Shown here: positions 39,207 through 47,463 of the stretch, one piece after another
Layout: every line of letters starts with the position of its first letter
Position numbering within the stretch: the first letter of the stretch is position 1
DNA from: Actinopolymorpha rutila
Lineage (GTDB): Bacteria; Actinomycetota; Actinomycetes; Propionibacteriales; Actinopolymorphaceae
Assembly (NCBI RefSeq): GCF_013407855.1
Contig: NZ_JACBZH010000001.1
Span: 5,022,001 to 5,086,000 of the forward strand
Length of the DNA: 64,000 bases
Reading direction: 5' to 3'
Notes under the pieces: model-generated
Told to the model about the DNA's origin: nothing
Databases searched by the model: none
What the model saw: only the letters and a program-made list of their open reading frames with translations
Program-made: the position numbers and the translations under genes

Positions 39207-39779
39207 TCAGACGCCGGCGAGCTCGGGCTGGAGGACCGCCTCGACGTCCACGGTGACGTCGACCAGGTCGCTCACCACCACACCGCCCCGGTCCACCGAG
39301 TCGTTCCAGCTGACCCCGAAGTCGTGCCGGTTGATGCTCGTACGCCCCACGAACCCGGCCCTGCGACGCGGGCCGAGGTCACGCCCTTCCTCCCACCACG
39401 GCGTGTCCCACTGACCGAGGTAGGTCACGTGCAACGTGACCGGGCGCGTCACGCCGCGGATCGTGAGGTCGCCGGTCACCTCGAATGCCGAAGCGCCGAT
39501 CCGCTCCACCGTGCCGCCGACGAACGTCCAGGTCGGGTGGTTCTCGACGTCGAAGAAGTCCGCGCTGCGCAGGTGCGCGTCCCTCGCCGGCTCACCGGTG
39601 TAGACCTTGGTGGCGTCGATCGTCGCCTCGATCCGCGTACGGTCGAGGTGGTCCGGGTCGACGACGACCGACCCGTGCACGTCCTTGAACTGTCCCCGCA
39701 CGTAGGCGACCATCATGTGCCTCGCGGTGAACTCCGCGCCGGTGTGCCCCGGCTCGAACTCCCAGTGGCTTGCCCCCAT
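39207..39779 (-). CDS. YceI-family protein
   Basis: A 190-residue lipocalin-like beta barrel of the YceI family, which binds polyisoprenoid or amide-like lipids. Family marks: WEFEPGHTGAEFTARHMMV, KVYTGEPARDAHLRSADFFD, the VTGDLTIRGVTRPVTLHV strand and the RTSINRHDFGVSWN closing segment. There is no signal peptide, so this is the cytoplasmic form common in actinobacteria. GGGGGAG precedes the ATG at 39779. A set of 10-base-phased repeats lies at 39801-39840 just upstream. Confidence 0.92.
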   Translation of the reverse strand: MGASHWEFEPGHTGAEFTARHMMVAYVRGQFKDVHGSVVVDPDHLDRTRIEATIDATKVYTGEPARDAHLRSADFFDVENHPTWTFVGGTVERIGASAFEVTGDLTIRGVTRPVTLHVTYLGQWDTPWWEEGRDLGPRRRAGFVGRTSINRHDFGVSWNDSVDRGGVVVSDLVDVTVDVEAVLQPELAGV

Positions 39780-39800
39780 GACTCCCCCTCGACACGGTGT

Positions 39801-39840
39801 TGTTCGTCGTTGTACGTGGTTGTACGCACTCGTACGTCAT
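39801..39840. repeat. Helically phased 10-bp repeats upstream of yceI
   Basis: Four consecutive 10-base units, TGTTCGTCGT, TGTACGTGGT, TGTACGCACT and CGTACGTCAT, share a TGTACG-like core in the same helical phase. They lie 22-61 bases before the yceI start, where a regulator could bind side by side on one DNA face. Confidence 0.45.
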
Positions 39841-39928
39841 CCGGCGCGGACCCGGCATCCGGAGCAAATCACCCGATCGGCGGCGCGGGCAGGCGGCCGG
39901 CCTCCTTCAATCGTGTCACGCCGAAAAG

Positions 39929-40312
39929 TCACCCAGCGGAGGCCGCGACAGCCGGAGGCTCGCTCGGGTCGGCCGCGGCGATCACGCCGTCCAGCACGCG
40001 CAGCGACGCGGCCAACTCCTCGATCTGGCGCAGGATGCGGGTGCGCTCCACCTGCAGGTCGCCCACCAGGCCCGCGGAGGGGATCACGCGTTCGCCGTCG
40101 GACCGGATGCACGGCAGCAGCTCGACGATCTTCGCGCTGCACAGGCCCGCGGAGTACAGCAACTGGATCTGGCCGACCCGGGCGACTGCCGACTGGTCGT
40201 ACTCGCGGTAGCCGTTGGGGCAGCGCCGCGACGCCAGCAGGCCCTGCTCCTCGTAGTAGCGCAGCGCGCGCACGCTGACCCCGCTCCGCCTGGACAACTC
40301 TCCGATGCGCAT
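39929..40312 (-). CDS. MerR-family transcriptional regulator
   Basis: A 127-residue regulator. The N-terminal MerR winged helix is complete: MRIGELSRRSGVSVRALRYY, EEQGLLASRRCPNGYREY (the RY/E and wing motifs). A coiled-coil dimer helix follows (about 80-118, ERTRILRQIEELAASLRVLD). One cysteine at CSAK and one in LPCIRSD could be redox or metal ligands but this is not diagnostic. It diverges from a deaminase/oxidoreductase operon whose promoter has the overlong spacer typical of MerR targets. Confidence 0.9.
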   Translation of the reverse strand: MRIGELSRRSGVSVRALRYYEEQGLLASRRCPNGYREYDQSAVARVGQIQLLYSAGLCSAKIVELLPCIRSDGERVIPSAGLVGDLQVERTRILRQIEELAASLRVLDGVIAAADPSEPPAVAASAG

Positions 40313-40339
40313 GCGGTGGAGCGTAACCCTGATCGTGTC

Positions 40340-40371
40340 TTGACCCTCACGCCGACGTCACGGTTTAGCGT
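40340..40371 (+). promoter_or_regulatory. MerR-type promoter with long spacer
   Basis: TTGACC (40340-40345) and TTAGCG (40365-40370) are 19 bases apart, longer than the usual 17, with an imperfect dyad (CCTCACG and CGTCACGG halves) in the spacer. MerR activators reshape exactly such promoters. It lies 9 bases before the deaminase ATG, so the transcript would be leaderless or nearly so. Confidence 0.55.
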
Positions 40372-40379
40372 CTGGGCTC

Positions 40380-40916
40380 ATGACGACGACACCGGTCTCC
40401 CCGGACCACCCCGATGGCCGGCCCCAGGACGGGGCCGACGACGACCTGCTCCCCTACCTGCGCCAGGCGCTCACCCTGGCCACGGCGAACGCGGACGCGG
40501 GCCAACTGCCGTTCGCCGCCGTCGTGGTCCGCGACGGCCAGGTGCTCGGAACCGGCGTCAACACCGCCGGCCGCGACTCCGACCCGATCGCGCACGCCGA
40601 GGTCGAGGCGGTACGCGACGCCTGCCGAAAGCTCGGCGGCGGCGACCTCACGGGAGCGGTCGTGGTGTCCACCTGCGAGCCGTGCGCGATGTGCCACACC
40701 GCGACGCTGGTGGCCGGAGCGGCCCGGATCGTGTACGCCGCGCCGAAGGAGTACGTCCCGGACTTCGGCGGTACGCCGCGACCGGACCTCACCCGGCTGC
40801 AGGGGATCCTGCGCGAGGCCGCACCGGAGACCGTCACCCACCAGCCCACCGACGGAGCGCGGGAACCGTTCGACCGCTACCTGGCAGTGCTCGCGGCGGG
40901 AGGTGCGGGCCGGTGA
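40380..40916 (+). CDS. Nucleoside/guanine-type deaminase (CDA-fold)
   Basis: A 178-residue zinc deaminase of the cytidine-deaminase-like fold, similar to guanine deaminase and tRNA/cytosine deaminases. Zinc and proton-shuttle motifs are complete: HAE (72-74) and CEPCAMC (99-105), with PFAAVVVRDG ahead of them. Converts an amino-purine or pyrimidine to its oxo form. Its stop overlaps the next GTG by 4 bases. The promoter is MerR-like and the divergent MerR gene is the probable regulator. Exact base specificity is not readable. Confidence 0.85.
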   Translation: MTTTPVSPDHPDGRPQDGADDDLLPYLRQALTLATANADAGQLPFAAVVVRDGQVLGTGVNTAGRDSDPIAHAEVEAVRDACRKLGGGDLTGAVVVSTCEPCAMCHTATLVAGAARIVYAAPKEYVPDFGGTPRPDLTRLQGILREAAPETVTHQPTDGAREPFDRYLAVLAAGGAGR

Positions 40917-41848
40917 AGCTCGGCGTCAACGTCATCAACTTCGGTGCGGGCACGAGCCCGGACGCGCTGCTCGGCTGGGCGAGGTTCGCCGAACGGTCGG
41001 GCTTCTCCCTGGCGATGATCTCCGACCACGCGGCGGTCACCCAGGACGTCGCCGACCTCTACCCCGAGCCGTTCTACGAGCCGTTCACCGCGATGGCCTG
41101 GCTGGCCGGTGTCACCGAGCACCTCGAGCTCGGCACCTCCGTGGCGATCGCGCCCTACCGCAACCCGCTGTTGACAGCGCGGATGACGACCGCCATCGAC
41201 CAGTTCAGCAAAGGGCGGGTCGTGCTCGGGGTCGGCGTGGGCTGGTCGGAGTCGGAGTTCGCCGCACTGAACGCACCACCGTTCAGGCGACGGGGCGACG
41301 TCACCGACGAGTACCTCGCCACTGTCAAGGCGCTCTGGACATCCGAACGCGCGACCTACGAGGGCGAGTTCGTGTCGTTCCGCGACGTCTACAGCGGCCC
41401 CCCGCCGGTACGCCGGCCGCACCCGCCGATCTGGGTGGGCGGTTCCAGCCGGGCCGGCCTACGACGGGCGGTGACCTACGGCGACGCGTGGCACCCGATC
41501 AACCCGCGTCCGGGCTGGCTGCGTACGAAGGGAATGCCCGGCCTGCGGGAAGAGGCCGACGCCGCCGGCCGCGACGTGCCGGTGCTGAGCCCGCGGATCC
41601 GCGCAAACCCGGGCGACACCCGGCGCGACGACGCCGAACGGCTGACTGGCGAGGGCACCATGTCGCAGATCCTGGACGACGTGGCGGACCTCGCGGACCT
41701 CGGTGCGGAGTACGTCACCCTGGACACCGTTCTCGAGAACCCCTCGCTGCGGCGTCCGCTCCAGGAGGACTGGCGGCTGCTGGAGAAGGTCGCGAACGCG
41801 CTCTTCGATGCCGGGATCGCCAAGCCTGCGGTCGGTTCCGCGACCTGA
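40913..41848 (+). CDS. LLM-class flavin/F420-dependent oxidoreductase
   Basis: A 311-residue luciferase-like monooxygenase family enzyme. TIM-barrel marks: KLGVNVINFGAGTSPDALL, MISDHAAV, LELGTSVAIAPYRNPL, GRVVLGVGVGWSESEF, and PHPPIWVGGSSRAGLRRAV. This resembles the TIGR03619/F420-dependent group common in actinobacteria. GTG at 40913 overlaps the deaminase stop, so the pair is translationally coupled and presumably works on one heterocyclic compound (inference). The frame continues far upstream but only this part is coding. Confidence 0.88.
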   Translation: MKLGVNVINFGAGTSPDALLGWARFAERSGFSLAMISDHAAVTQDVADLYPEPFYEPFTAMAWLAGVTEHLELGTSVAIAPYRNPLLTARMTTAIDQFSKGRVVLGVGVGWSESEFAALNAPPFRRRGDVTDEYLATVKALWTSERATYEGEFVSFRDVYSGPPPVRRPHPPIWVGGSSRAGLRRAVTYGDAWHPINPRPGWLRTKGMPGLREEADAAGRDVPVLSPRIRANPGDTRRDDAERLTGEGTMSQILDDVADLADLGAEYVTLDTVLENPSLRRPLQEDWRLLEKVANALFDAGIAKPAVGSAT

Positions 41849-41882
41849 CCGACCGAAGGCAGGGGAAGGCGAGCCGGAGCCC

Positions 41883-43292
41883 TCACATCGACTCCAGCTC
41901 CCTGCCCTTGGTCTCCCGCACGCCGCGCGCGACGAACAGGAACGACAGGACGGCGAAGAACGTGTAGAGCCCGTACGCGAATCCCAGCCCGATCTGCTGC
42001 AGCACCGGGAAGGTCGTCGACACGGTGAAGTTCGCCAGCCACTGCGCGGCCGCCGCCACCGCCAGCGCCTGCGCACGGATGCGGTTGTTGAACATCTCGC
42101 CGAGCAGCACCCACACCACCGGTCCCCAGCTCAGGCCGAAGAACACGACGTAGACGTTCGCCGCGATCAGGGCCAGCGGCGACATCACCCCTTCCAGCGC
42201 GGGCTTGCCGTGCACGAGGGGCGCGGTCCCGAACGCGTACGCCAACGTCCCCAGCGTGATGACCATGCCCGCCGAGCCGATCAGCAGCAGCGGCTTGCGG
42301 CCAATCCGGTCGATGGTGGCGATCGCGATCAGGGTGGTGACGATGTTCGTCACCGAGGTGATGACCGTGATGACGAGCGAGTTCTGCTCGCTGAAGCCGA
42401 CGGCCTGCCACAGCACCGAGGAGTAGTAGAAGATCACGTTGATGCCGACGAACTGCTGGAACACCGACAGCAGGATCCCGACCCACACGATCGGCAGCAG
42501 GCCGAGTCGCGGACCACGCAGGTCACCCAGCCGGGAGCGCCGGTCCGTGCCGAGCGTGCGCTGGATGTCCACGATCTTCACGTCGACGTCGCCGCCGACG
42601 TACTGCACCAGGACCTCCCGCGCCTCGACCAGCCGTTTGCGGGCGACGAGGTAGCGCGGCGACTCCGGGATCTGCAGCGCCAGGATGCCGTACGCCAGCG
42701 CGGGGATCATCAGGGACAGGAACATCCAGCGCCAGGCGTCCAGCCCCAACCACAGCTCCCTGGTCGCACCACCAGCGGCCGCGACCAGGCCGAAGTCGAC
42801 CAGCAACGCCATGAAGATGCCGGTCACGATCGCCAACTGCTGCAGAGAACCGAGCCGGCCGCGTATCCGGGCGGGCGAGATCTCCGCGATGTACGCCGGT
42901 GCGATCACCGACGCCGCGCCCACGCCCATGCCGCCGATGAACCGCCAGACCGCGAGATCCCAGATCGAGAACGCGAACCCGGACCCCAGCGCGCTCACCA
43001 TGAACAACGCGGCTGCGATGACCATCACCCGGATCCGGCCCATCCGACCGGCCAGCGGCCCGGCGAACCACGCGCCGAGGGCCGATCCGAGCAGTGCGGC
43101 GGCCACCGCGAACCCCAGCACTCCGGGCGAGGCGTGGAACGTGTCCCGAACCGCGGCGACCGCGCCGTTGATGACCGCGGTGTCGTAGCCGAAGAGGAAA
43201 CCACCGAGGGCGGCGACCATGGCCACCAGCACAGTGTGGCCCGAACCCGCGGCGCTGGAGGCACCCGATACGTCGGGATCTGGTCGGCTCAT
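41883..43292 (-). CDS. Sugar porter-family MFS transporter
   Basis: A 469-residue, 12-helix MFS sugar/H+ symporter. Sugar-porter signatures are all present: GGFLFGYDTAVINGA (helix 1), GRxxGRI-type loop as AGRMGRIR, YIAEISPARIRGRLGSLQQL (PESPR follows: IPESPRYLV), QQFVGINVIFYYS (helix 7) and DRIGRKPLLL. These match XylE/GalP/GLUT-type carriers. Closest sugar (xylose, galactose, glucose, inositol) cannot be assigned. Convergent with the LLM oxidoreductase gene, no neighbouring sugar enzyme on its strand. Confidence 0.92.
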   Translation of the reverse strand: MSRPDPDVSGASSAAGSGHTVLVAMVAALGGFLFGYDTAVINGAVAAVRDTFHASPGVLGFAVAAALLGSALGAWFAGPLAGRMGRIRVMVIAAALFMVSALGSGFAFSIWDLAVWRFIGGMGVGAASVIAPAYIAEISPARIRGRLGSLQQLAIVTGIFMALLVDFGLVAAAGGATRELWLGLDAWRWMFLSLMIPALAYGILALQIPESPRYLVARKRLVEAREVLVQYVGGDVDVKIVDIQRTLGTDRRSRLGDLRGPRLGLLPIVWVGILLSVFQQFVGINVIFYYSSVLWQAVGFSEQNSLVITVITSVTNIVTTLIAIATIDRIGRKPLLLIGSAGMVITLGTLAYAFGTAPLVHGKPALEGVMSPLALIAANVYVVFFGLSWGPVVWVLLGEMFNNRIRAQALAVAAAAQWLANFTVSTTFPVLQQIGLGFAYGLYTFFAVLSFLFVARGVRETKGRELESM

Positions 43293-43375
43293 CCCGGTCT
43301 CCTCACCCGGCGGGGTGGCGAGCCGGGCCGGATCACCTCAGCTCACGACTCACCGTAACCGAGCGATCCGGCTGC

Positions 43376-43443
43376 GTCCTCGCGCCGCGACGAAGCGGCG
43401 CGAGGACACGTGCGGCCGGCAGCGGTCCGGGACCGCTGCCGGC
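43376..43443 (-). terminator. Two strong hairpins in tandem
   Basis: First: 13-bp perfect arms 43376-43388 and 43395-43407 (GTCCTCGCGCCGC and its complement, 6-base loop). Second: 14-bp arms 43415-43428 and 43430-43443 (GCCGGCAGCGGTCC and its complement, minimal loop). They start 8 bases beyond the stop of the repeat-rich membrane protein gene and lie before the sugar-porter gene. Confidence 0.75.
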
Positions 43444-43451
43444 CCGCGACC

Positions 43452-44447
43452 TCAGGCGGGCTGGTCGGGGTGCGGTGCCCGCTGTTCCCGATGGCGGCCG
43501 TCGGAGTCGACGTCGCCTGCCTGGTCGTACGTCCGCTCGTCGGGGTTCTGGCCGAACGCCTGCTCCTCGCCCGGCTGGGCGGCGGGGCGCTCGGCGGTCG
43601 GCTGGTCGTGACCACCCTGGTCGTACGCCCGCTGGTCGCGGCCGGCCTGCTCGTGACCCGCCTGGTCGTAGCCGGCCTGGTCGTGACCCGCCTGGTCGTG
43701 ACCCGCCTGGTCGTGACCCGCCTGGTCGTGACCCGCCTGGTCGTGACCCGCCTGGTCGTGACCGGGCTGCGCGTAGTCGCTGCCCCGCATGTGCTCCACG
43801 GAACCCCGCGGACCCCGGTGACGCTCCTCGCCCGTCACCGGCTGGTCGCCTTCGTCGACGGGCCCGCCGGCCAGGTGTTCGCCGTGCGGATGGTGCTCAC
43901 CGTCGGCCCGGTCGGCGGCGAGGTCGTCGGTCCGGTCGTCAGCGCGTACGTCCCCGCGGCCATCGGCGCGTACGTCCCCGCGGCCATCGGCGCGTACGTC
44001 CCCGCGGTCGCCGGCGCGTACGTCCTCGCGGTCGTCCGTGCGCACGTCCGCCGGCTCGTCGGCGCCGTCGTCCACCCGGCCGTCCCTACGGTCCTCGTCG
44101 CGCAGGTCGGGGTCGAGCTCGTCGGCCCGGCGCAGGTGCTCCTCGGCCTCGGCGCGGGTGGAGTGCGCGCGCTCCCCACGTGCCCGGGCCTCCTCCTCCA
44201 GCCGCTGGGCCTCGGCCAGCTGCTGCTCCGCGGCGGTGCGCACCTCCTGCGCACGGTTACCCAGTTGTCCGGCCTCACGGTCGTGCACCGCGGCCTGCCG
44301 GCTGATCTCCACCGCACGGTCGCGGGCCTCCTGCGCCGCGATCCGGCGTTCCTCCTGCTTCTTTGCCCGCTGTCGCAACGCGACGGCCACGCCGACGATG
44401 ATCAGCGCGACCACCACGATCACGGCGATGATGATCCCTGTGCCCAT
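43452..44447 (-). CDS. Single-pass membrane protein with coiled coil and long tandem-repeat tail
   Basis: A 331-residue protein. The ATG at 44447 has GGAGGT six bases ahead; the longer frame to 44585 lacks support. A transmembrane helix (about 3-25, GIIIAVIVVVALIIVGVAVA) precedes a charged coiled coil (about 27-125, rich in Q/E/R/A). The rest is disordered and repetitive: eight-residue DVRADGRG-type repeats (about 137-168), then about ten HDQAG-type pentapeptides (about 228-282). No catalytic motif. Structure suggests a membrane-anchored surface-to-cytoplasm spacer or scaffold. No family assigned. Confidence 0.75.
   Translation of the reverse strand: MGTGIIIAVIVVVALIIVGVAVALRQRAKKQEERRIAAQEARDRAVEISRQAAVHDREAGQLGNRAQEVRTAAEQQLAEAQRLEEEARARGERAHSTRAEAEEHLRRADELDPDLRDEDRRDGRVDDGADEPADVRTDDREDVRAGDRGDVRADGRGDVRADGRGDVRADDRTDDLAADRADGEHHPHGEHLAGGPVDEGDQPVTGEERHRGPRGSVEHMRGSDYAQPGHDQAGHDQAGHDQAGHDQAGHDQAGHDQAGYDQAGHEQAGRDQRAYDQGGHDQPTAERPAAQPGEEQAFGQNPDERTYDQAGDVDSDGRHREQRAPHPDQPA
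43676..43765. repeat. 15-bp tandem repeat encoding HDQAG units
   Basis: CCTGGTCGTGACCCG is repeated exactly at 43676, 43691, 43706, 43721 and 43736, with a one-base variant at 43751; degenerate copies extend left to about 43605. The 15-base period keeps the reading frame, so copy number could change without breaking the gene. Confidence 0.9.
43942..44037. repeat. 24-bp tandem repeat encoding DVRADGRG units
   Basis: Two identical copies at 43942-43965 and 43966-43989 (starting GCGCGTACGTCCCCGC), then two diverged copies at 43990-44013 and 44014-44037. In-frame, inside the same gene. Confidence 0.85.
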
Positions 44448-44621
44448 CTGGACCTCCGGTGTTCGGACACTCGGCCCGATCTGCCCGCGCACCGTTGCCG
44501 ATCGGCCCGCAGGAGTGCGTCGTTCGGTCACCGGCAGGACACAGCCATCTGTGACCGCGCCGATGCGGCCATCGGACGCTAGCACCGGTGAGACCGCTTC
44601 GCAGGGACGCTCAGGACAGGC

Positions 44622-45239
44622 CTAGTCGGCGGCCCGGTCTCCCCAGGTGGCACTTTCGTTCAGGTGCGGGTACGGCTCCGCGGGCACCGGCTGGTCGAGG
44701 AAGGCGCACAACGGCTCCCAGCCGTCGCCGACGTGGTGGACGAGCAGCCGGTCCGCCGGGACCGTTGCCCGGACCTCGGCGTTGTGGCGTTCGAACGCCG
44801 CTACCAGGTGTTCGCGGTCGTGCGGCTCGCCGTCCAACAGGCGCCGGACGACCACCTCCTGCACCATGGCGTTCCACCTCTCGGCGCTCGGGTCGTCCCA
44901 GCCGAGCGCGATCGGGCGGTAGACGGTGGCGTGGTAACTGGCGAACCACCGCTCCGGGTCGCGCACCGTCAGCAGGACCCTCGCCTCGGGATAGGCGGCG
45001 AGGAGCTCTCGCCAGAACACGCTGCCCGGCCAGTCGACGGTCGCCGCGTAGCCGGCGTAGATCCGTTCCCAGTCGAACTCCGGCGCGCCCCTCGCCGCCT
45101 CGAGGAAGAGATCGGCCTGCTCGGGGTGCTCGAACACCTCGTGCATGTGATGGCAGGGCAGTCCGAGTAGTTCCAGCGCACGCTTCATGGAGGTGGTGCC
45201 CGTACGTGCCCAGCCGGCGCCGATCACCCGCAGCGTCAT
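44622..45239 (-). CDS. Sulfotransferase-family protein
   Basis: A 205-residue protein of the PF17784-type sulfotransferases. The 5'-phosphosulfate loop is seen at the start (VIGAGWARTGTTSMKRALELL), and the 3'-phosphate-binding region as VRDPERWFASYHATVY. PAPS is the expected donor; the acceptor is unknown. At 205 residues it is compact but full-length for this group. It starts 15 bases after the PP2C gene stop on the same strand and may be co-transcribed with it. No sulfate-activation genes are near. Confidence 0.82.
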   Translation of the reverse strand: MTLRVIGAGWARTGTTSMKRALELLGLPCHHMHEVFEHPEQADLFLEAARGAPEFDWERIYAGYAATVDWPGSVFWRELLAAYPEARVLLTVRDPERWFASYHATVYRPIALGWDDPSAERWNAMVQEVVVRRLLDGEPHDREHLVAAFERHNAEVRATVPADRLLVHHVGDGWEPLCAFLDQPVPAEPYPHLNESATWGDRAAD

Positions 45240-45254
45240 CGCCGCACCCCCGCC

Positions 45255-46097
45255 CTATGCCGCGTGGCCGTGGCCGGCCGGGTCGATGAGGTTGGCGAGG
45301 TCGGTGACCGCGCCCTCCATCCGGCAGAAGTAGGGCCGCCGGTGCCAGGGCATGAGTTCCCCGTCGAGGACGTCGCCGACCACGCAGGTGACGTTGTCGC
45401 GACCACCGGCGACCAGTGCCGCCCGGACGAGGTTGTCGGTGGCCTCCTCCGGCGTCGCGTCCAGCAGGAGCGAGCGGATCTCGCCCTCGTCCACGAAGTC
45501 GGTGAGCCCGTCGCTGCACAGCAGCAACCGGTCGCGCGGCCGCAGGTCGAGCAGCACGATGTCGGCGTCCGGGCGGTCGCCCCCGTCGACGAACCGCGTG
45601 ACGGCCGAGCGGTAGGGATGGACCCTGGCCTGCGCCGGGGTGATCCTTCCCTGGTCGAGCAGCGCCTGGACCAGCGTGTGGTCGACGGACACCTGCCGCA
45701 GACCTCCGTCACGCAGGACGTACGCCCGGGAGTCGCCGGCATGGCACATCGCGAAGGTGTGGCCGTCGGTCAGGACGGCGGTGAGGGTCGTGGCCATGCC
45801 CGCGCGGGTCGGGTCGGCCGCGACGCCCTCGACCAGGAGCCGGTGGGCGCGGTCGACCCACTCCCGAAGGACTACGGGAAGGTCCTCATCCGGAGTCGAG
45901 GATTCGCCGGATGCCGGCTTGGGCAACAGCGACATCGCACCGAGCAGATGCGCCACACTCGCCGAGGCGACCTCACCCGCGGCGTGCCCGCCGACCCCGT
46001 CCGCGACCAGCAACATGTGTGGCCCCGCGAACGCGGAGTCCTCGTTGTTGCCGCGGACCAGACCGACGTGAGTACGCACCGAAGAGGTGAAGCGCAT
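45255..46097 (-). CDS. PP2C-family serine/threonine protein phosphatase
   Basis: A 280-residue metal-dependent phosphatase. All PP2C metal motifs are kept: VRGNNEDSAF, LVADGVGGHAAGEVAS, CHAGDSRAYVL, LCSDGLTDFV and GGRDNVTCVV. No transmembrane helix or sensor, so this is the stand-alone cytoplasmic (PstP catalytic-like) form. It could counteract Hanks kinases such as the one at 20660. AGGA sits before the ATG at 46097; an in-frame GTG at 46112 is an alternative. Confidence 0.93.
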   Translation of the reverse strand: MRFTSSVRTHVGLVRGNNEDSAFAGPHMLLVADGVGGHAAGEVASASVAHLLGAMSLLPKPASGESSTPDEDLPVVLREWVDRAHRLLVEGVAADPTRAGMATTLTAVLTDGHTFAMCHAGDSRAYVLRDGGLRQVSVDHTLVQALLDQGRITPAQARVHPYRSAVTRFVDGGDRPDADIVLLDLRPRDRLLLCSDGLTDFVDEGEIRSLLLDATPEEATDNLVRAALVAGGRDNVTCVVGDVLDGELMPWHRRPYFCRMEGAVTDLANLIDPAGHGHAA

Positions 46098-46187
46098 AAG
46101 ACATCCTGCCACGCGCGGTCGGAGCAGCCCACCCCCGAGGGCACACTCGTCAGACGAATCGGCCAGGCGACATCGGCCACGCGCGAA

Positions 46188-47459
46188 TCAACCGCCGTCG
46201 AGCAGGCGCCCCAGTGCGGCGTCCAACTGGTCGAGCCGTCCGGCGACCCAGGGCAGCGCCACCGGATCGGCAGCGGTCAGCGCCTTCTCCCGCTGCTCAC
46301 CCTCGCCGTACAGCATGCTCGTCGCGACCCGCAGGCTCAGTCGCTCGTCCTGGTCACCGAACGCCGCGCCGGGCAGGGTCGCCACGTCGAAGGAGTCCAG
46401 CAGCAGGGTCGCGAGGTCGGTGCCGGTGCGGACCGACCACCGGTCGGCGAGCAGTTCGGCGTATGCGGAGAAGTCCGGGTAGAGGTAGAACGCCGCGGAC
46501 GGCGGGTGCACGGCCGCGCCCGCCGCGGCGAACCGGTCGGCGACCGCGGTGGCCACCCGCGCGTGCAGCGAACGACTGGCGGCGATGCGTTCGGTGAGCT
46601 GCTCCGGCTCCTCGAACGCCCAGGCGGCGGCCTGCTGCACCGGGTTCGCCGGGCTGGACCACACCTCGCTGGCGATGGCGGCGACCTCGGCTCCGAGCCG
46701 GTTGCCGAGCGGGCCCTCAGGCATCCGGGCCACACCGATCCGCCAGCCGCCGAGGGCGAGGTTCTTGCTCAGGCCGGTGGTCACGACGGTGCGTTCGGGT
46801 GCCAACTCGGCCGGGCTGAGGAACTCACGAATCGGGTCGTGTACGAGGTCGCGGTAGATCTCGTCGGAGACGATCAGCAGGTCGTGCCGGCGGGCGACGT
46901 CGGCGACGGCCCGGATCGTGCCGCTGCCCGCCAGGGTCCCCGTCGGGTTGTCGGGCAGGGTGAGCACGACCAGCCCGATCGGGCGGCCGGCGGCCCTCGC
47001 GGAGGCGGCGGCCGCGTCGAGCAGGTCGGGATCGGGTACGCCACCCTGCCCGTCGGGCGTCGGCACGTGGTGCACCTCGCGACCGAGGAGCTGGGCCTGT
47101 GCGGCGTAGCTCACCCAGCTCGGCCGGGGCAGCGCGACCCCGCCGACGCTCGCCCGCAGCACGGCGTACAGCAGTGGCTTGCTGCCCGGGCCCGCGACCA
47201 CCTGAGCGGCCGTCGTCGGCAGGCATCGCCGTCGCCAGTAACCGGCGGCGGCCTCGCGCAGCGCGGGAAATCCCACGACCGGCCCGTAGCCGCCGGACGA
47301 CCCGGTCGCCGCGGCCGCACTCAGCGCCGCCACCAGGTCGGGATGGACCGGTAGTCCCGCCTCGCCGAATCCGAGGGGCAGGACGGGCCGCCCGGCCGCC
47401 AGCCGGTCCGCGGTGAGCTGGTTGATGGCGAGGGTCGCAGAGACGGCCATGGGCGTCAC
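46188..47459 (-). CDS. Class I/II pyridoxal-phosphate aminotransferase
   Basis: A 423-residue fold-type I aminotransferase. Motifs: LGFGEAGLPVHPDL, YGPVVGFPALREA, LTLPDNPTGTLAG, SDEIYRDLVHD and the PLP lysine in TGLSKNLALGGWRIGV. It belongs to the aspartate/aromatic aminotransferase superfamily, but not close to a single named enzyme. GTG at 47459 lies 4 bases after the aldo/keto reductase stop; an ATG at 47450 is the alternative start. The two genes are probably one operon. Confidence 0.85.
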   Translation of the reverse strand: MTPMAVSATLAINQLTADRLAAGRPVLPLGFGEAGLPVHPDLVAALSAAAATGSSGGYGPVVGFPALREAAAGYWRRRCLPTTAAQVVAGPGSKPLLYAVLRASVGGVALPRPSWVSYAAQAQLLGREVHHVPTPDGQGGVPDPDLLDAAAASARAAGRPIGLVVLTLPDNPTGTLAGSGTIRAVADVARRHDLLIVSDEIYRDLVHDPIREFLSPAELAPERTVVTTGLSKNLALGGWRIGVARMPEGPLGNRLGAEVAAIASEVWSSPANPVQQAAAWAFEEPEQLTERIAASRSLHARVATAVADRFAAAGAAVHPPSAAFYLYPDFSAYAELLADRWSVRTGTDLATLLLDSFDVATLPGAAFGDQDERLSLRVATSMLYGEGEQREKALTAADPVALPWVAGRLDQLDAALGRLLDGG

Positions 47460-47463
47460 TTCA

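Noticed and set aside
43605..43770. Regular short repeats considered as a CRISPR array
   Set aside because: Units abut without unique spacers, the period is 15 bases, and they translate in frame as HDQAG within a gene.
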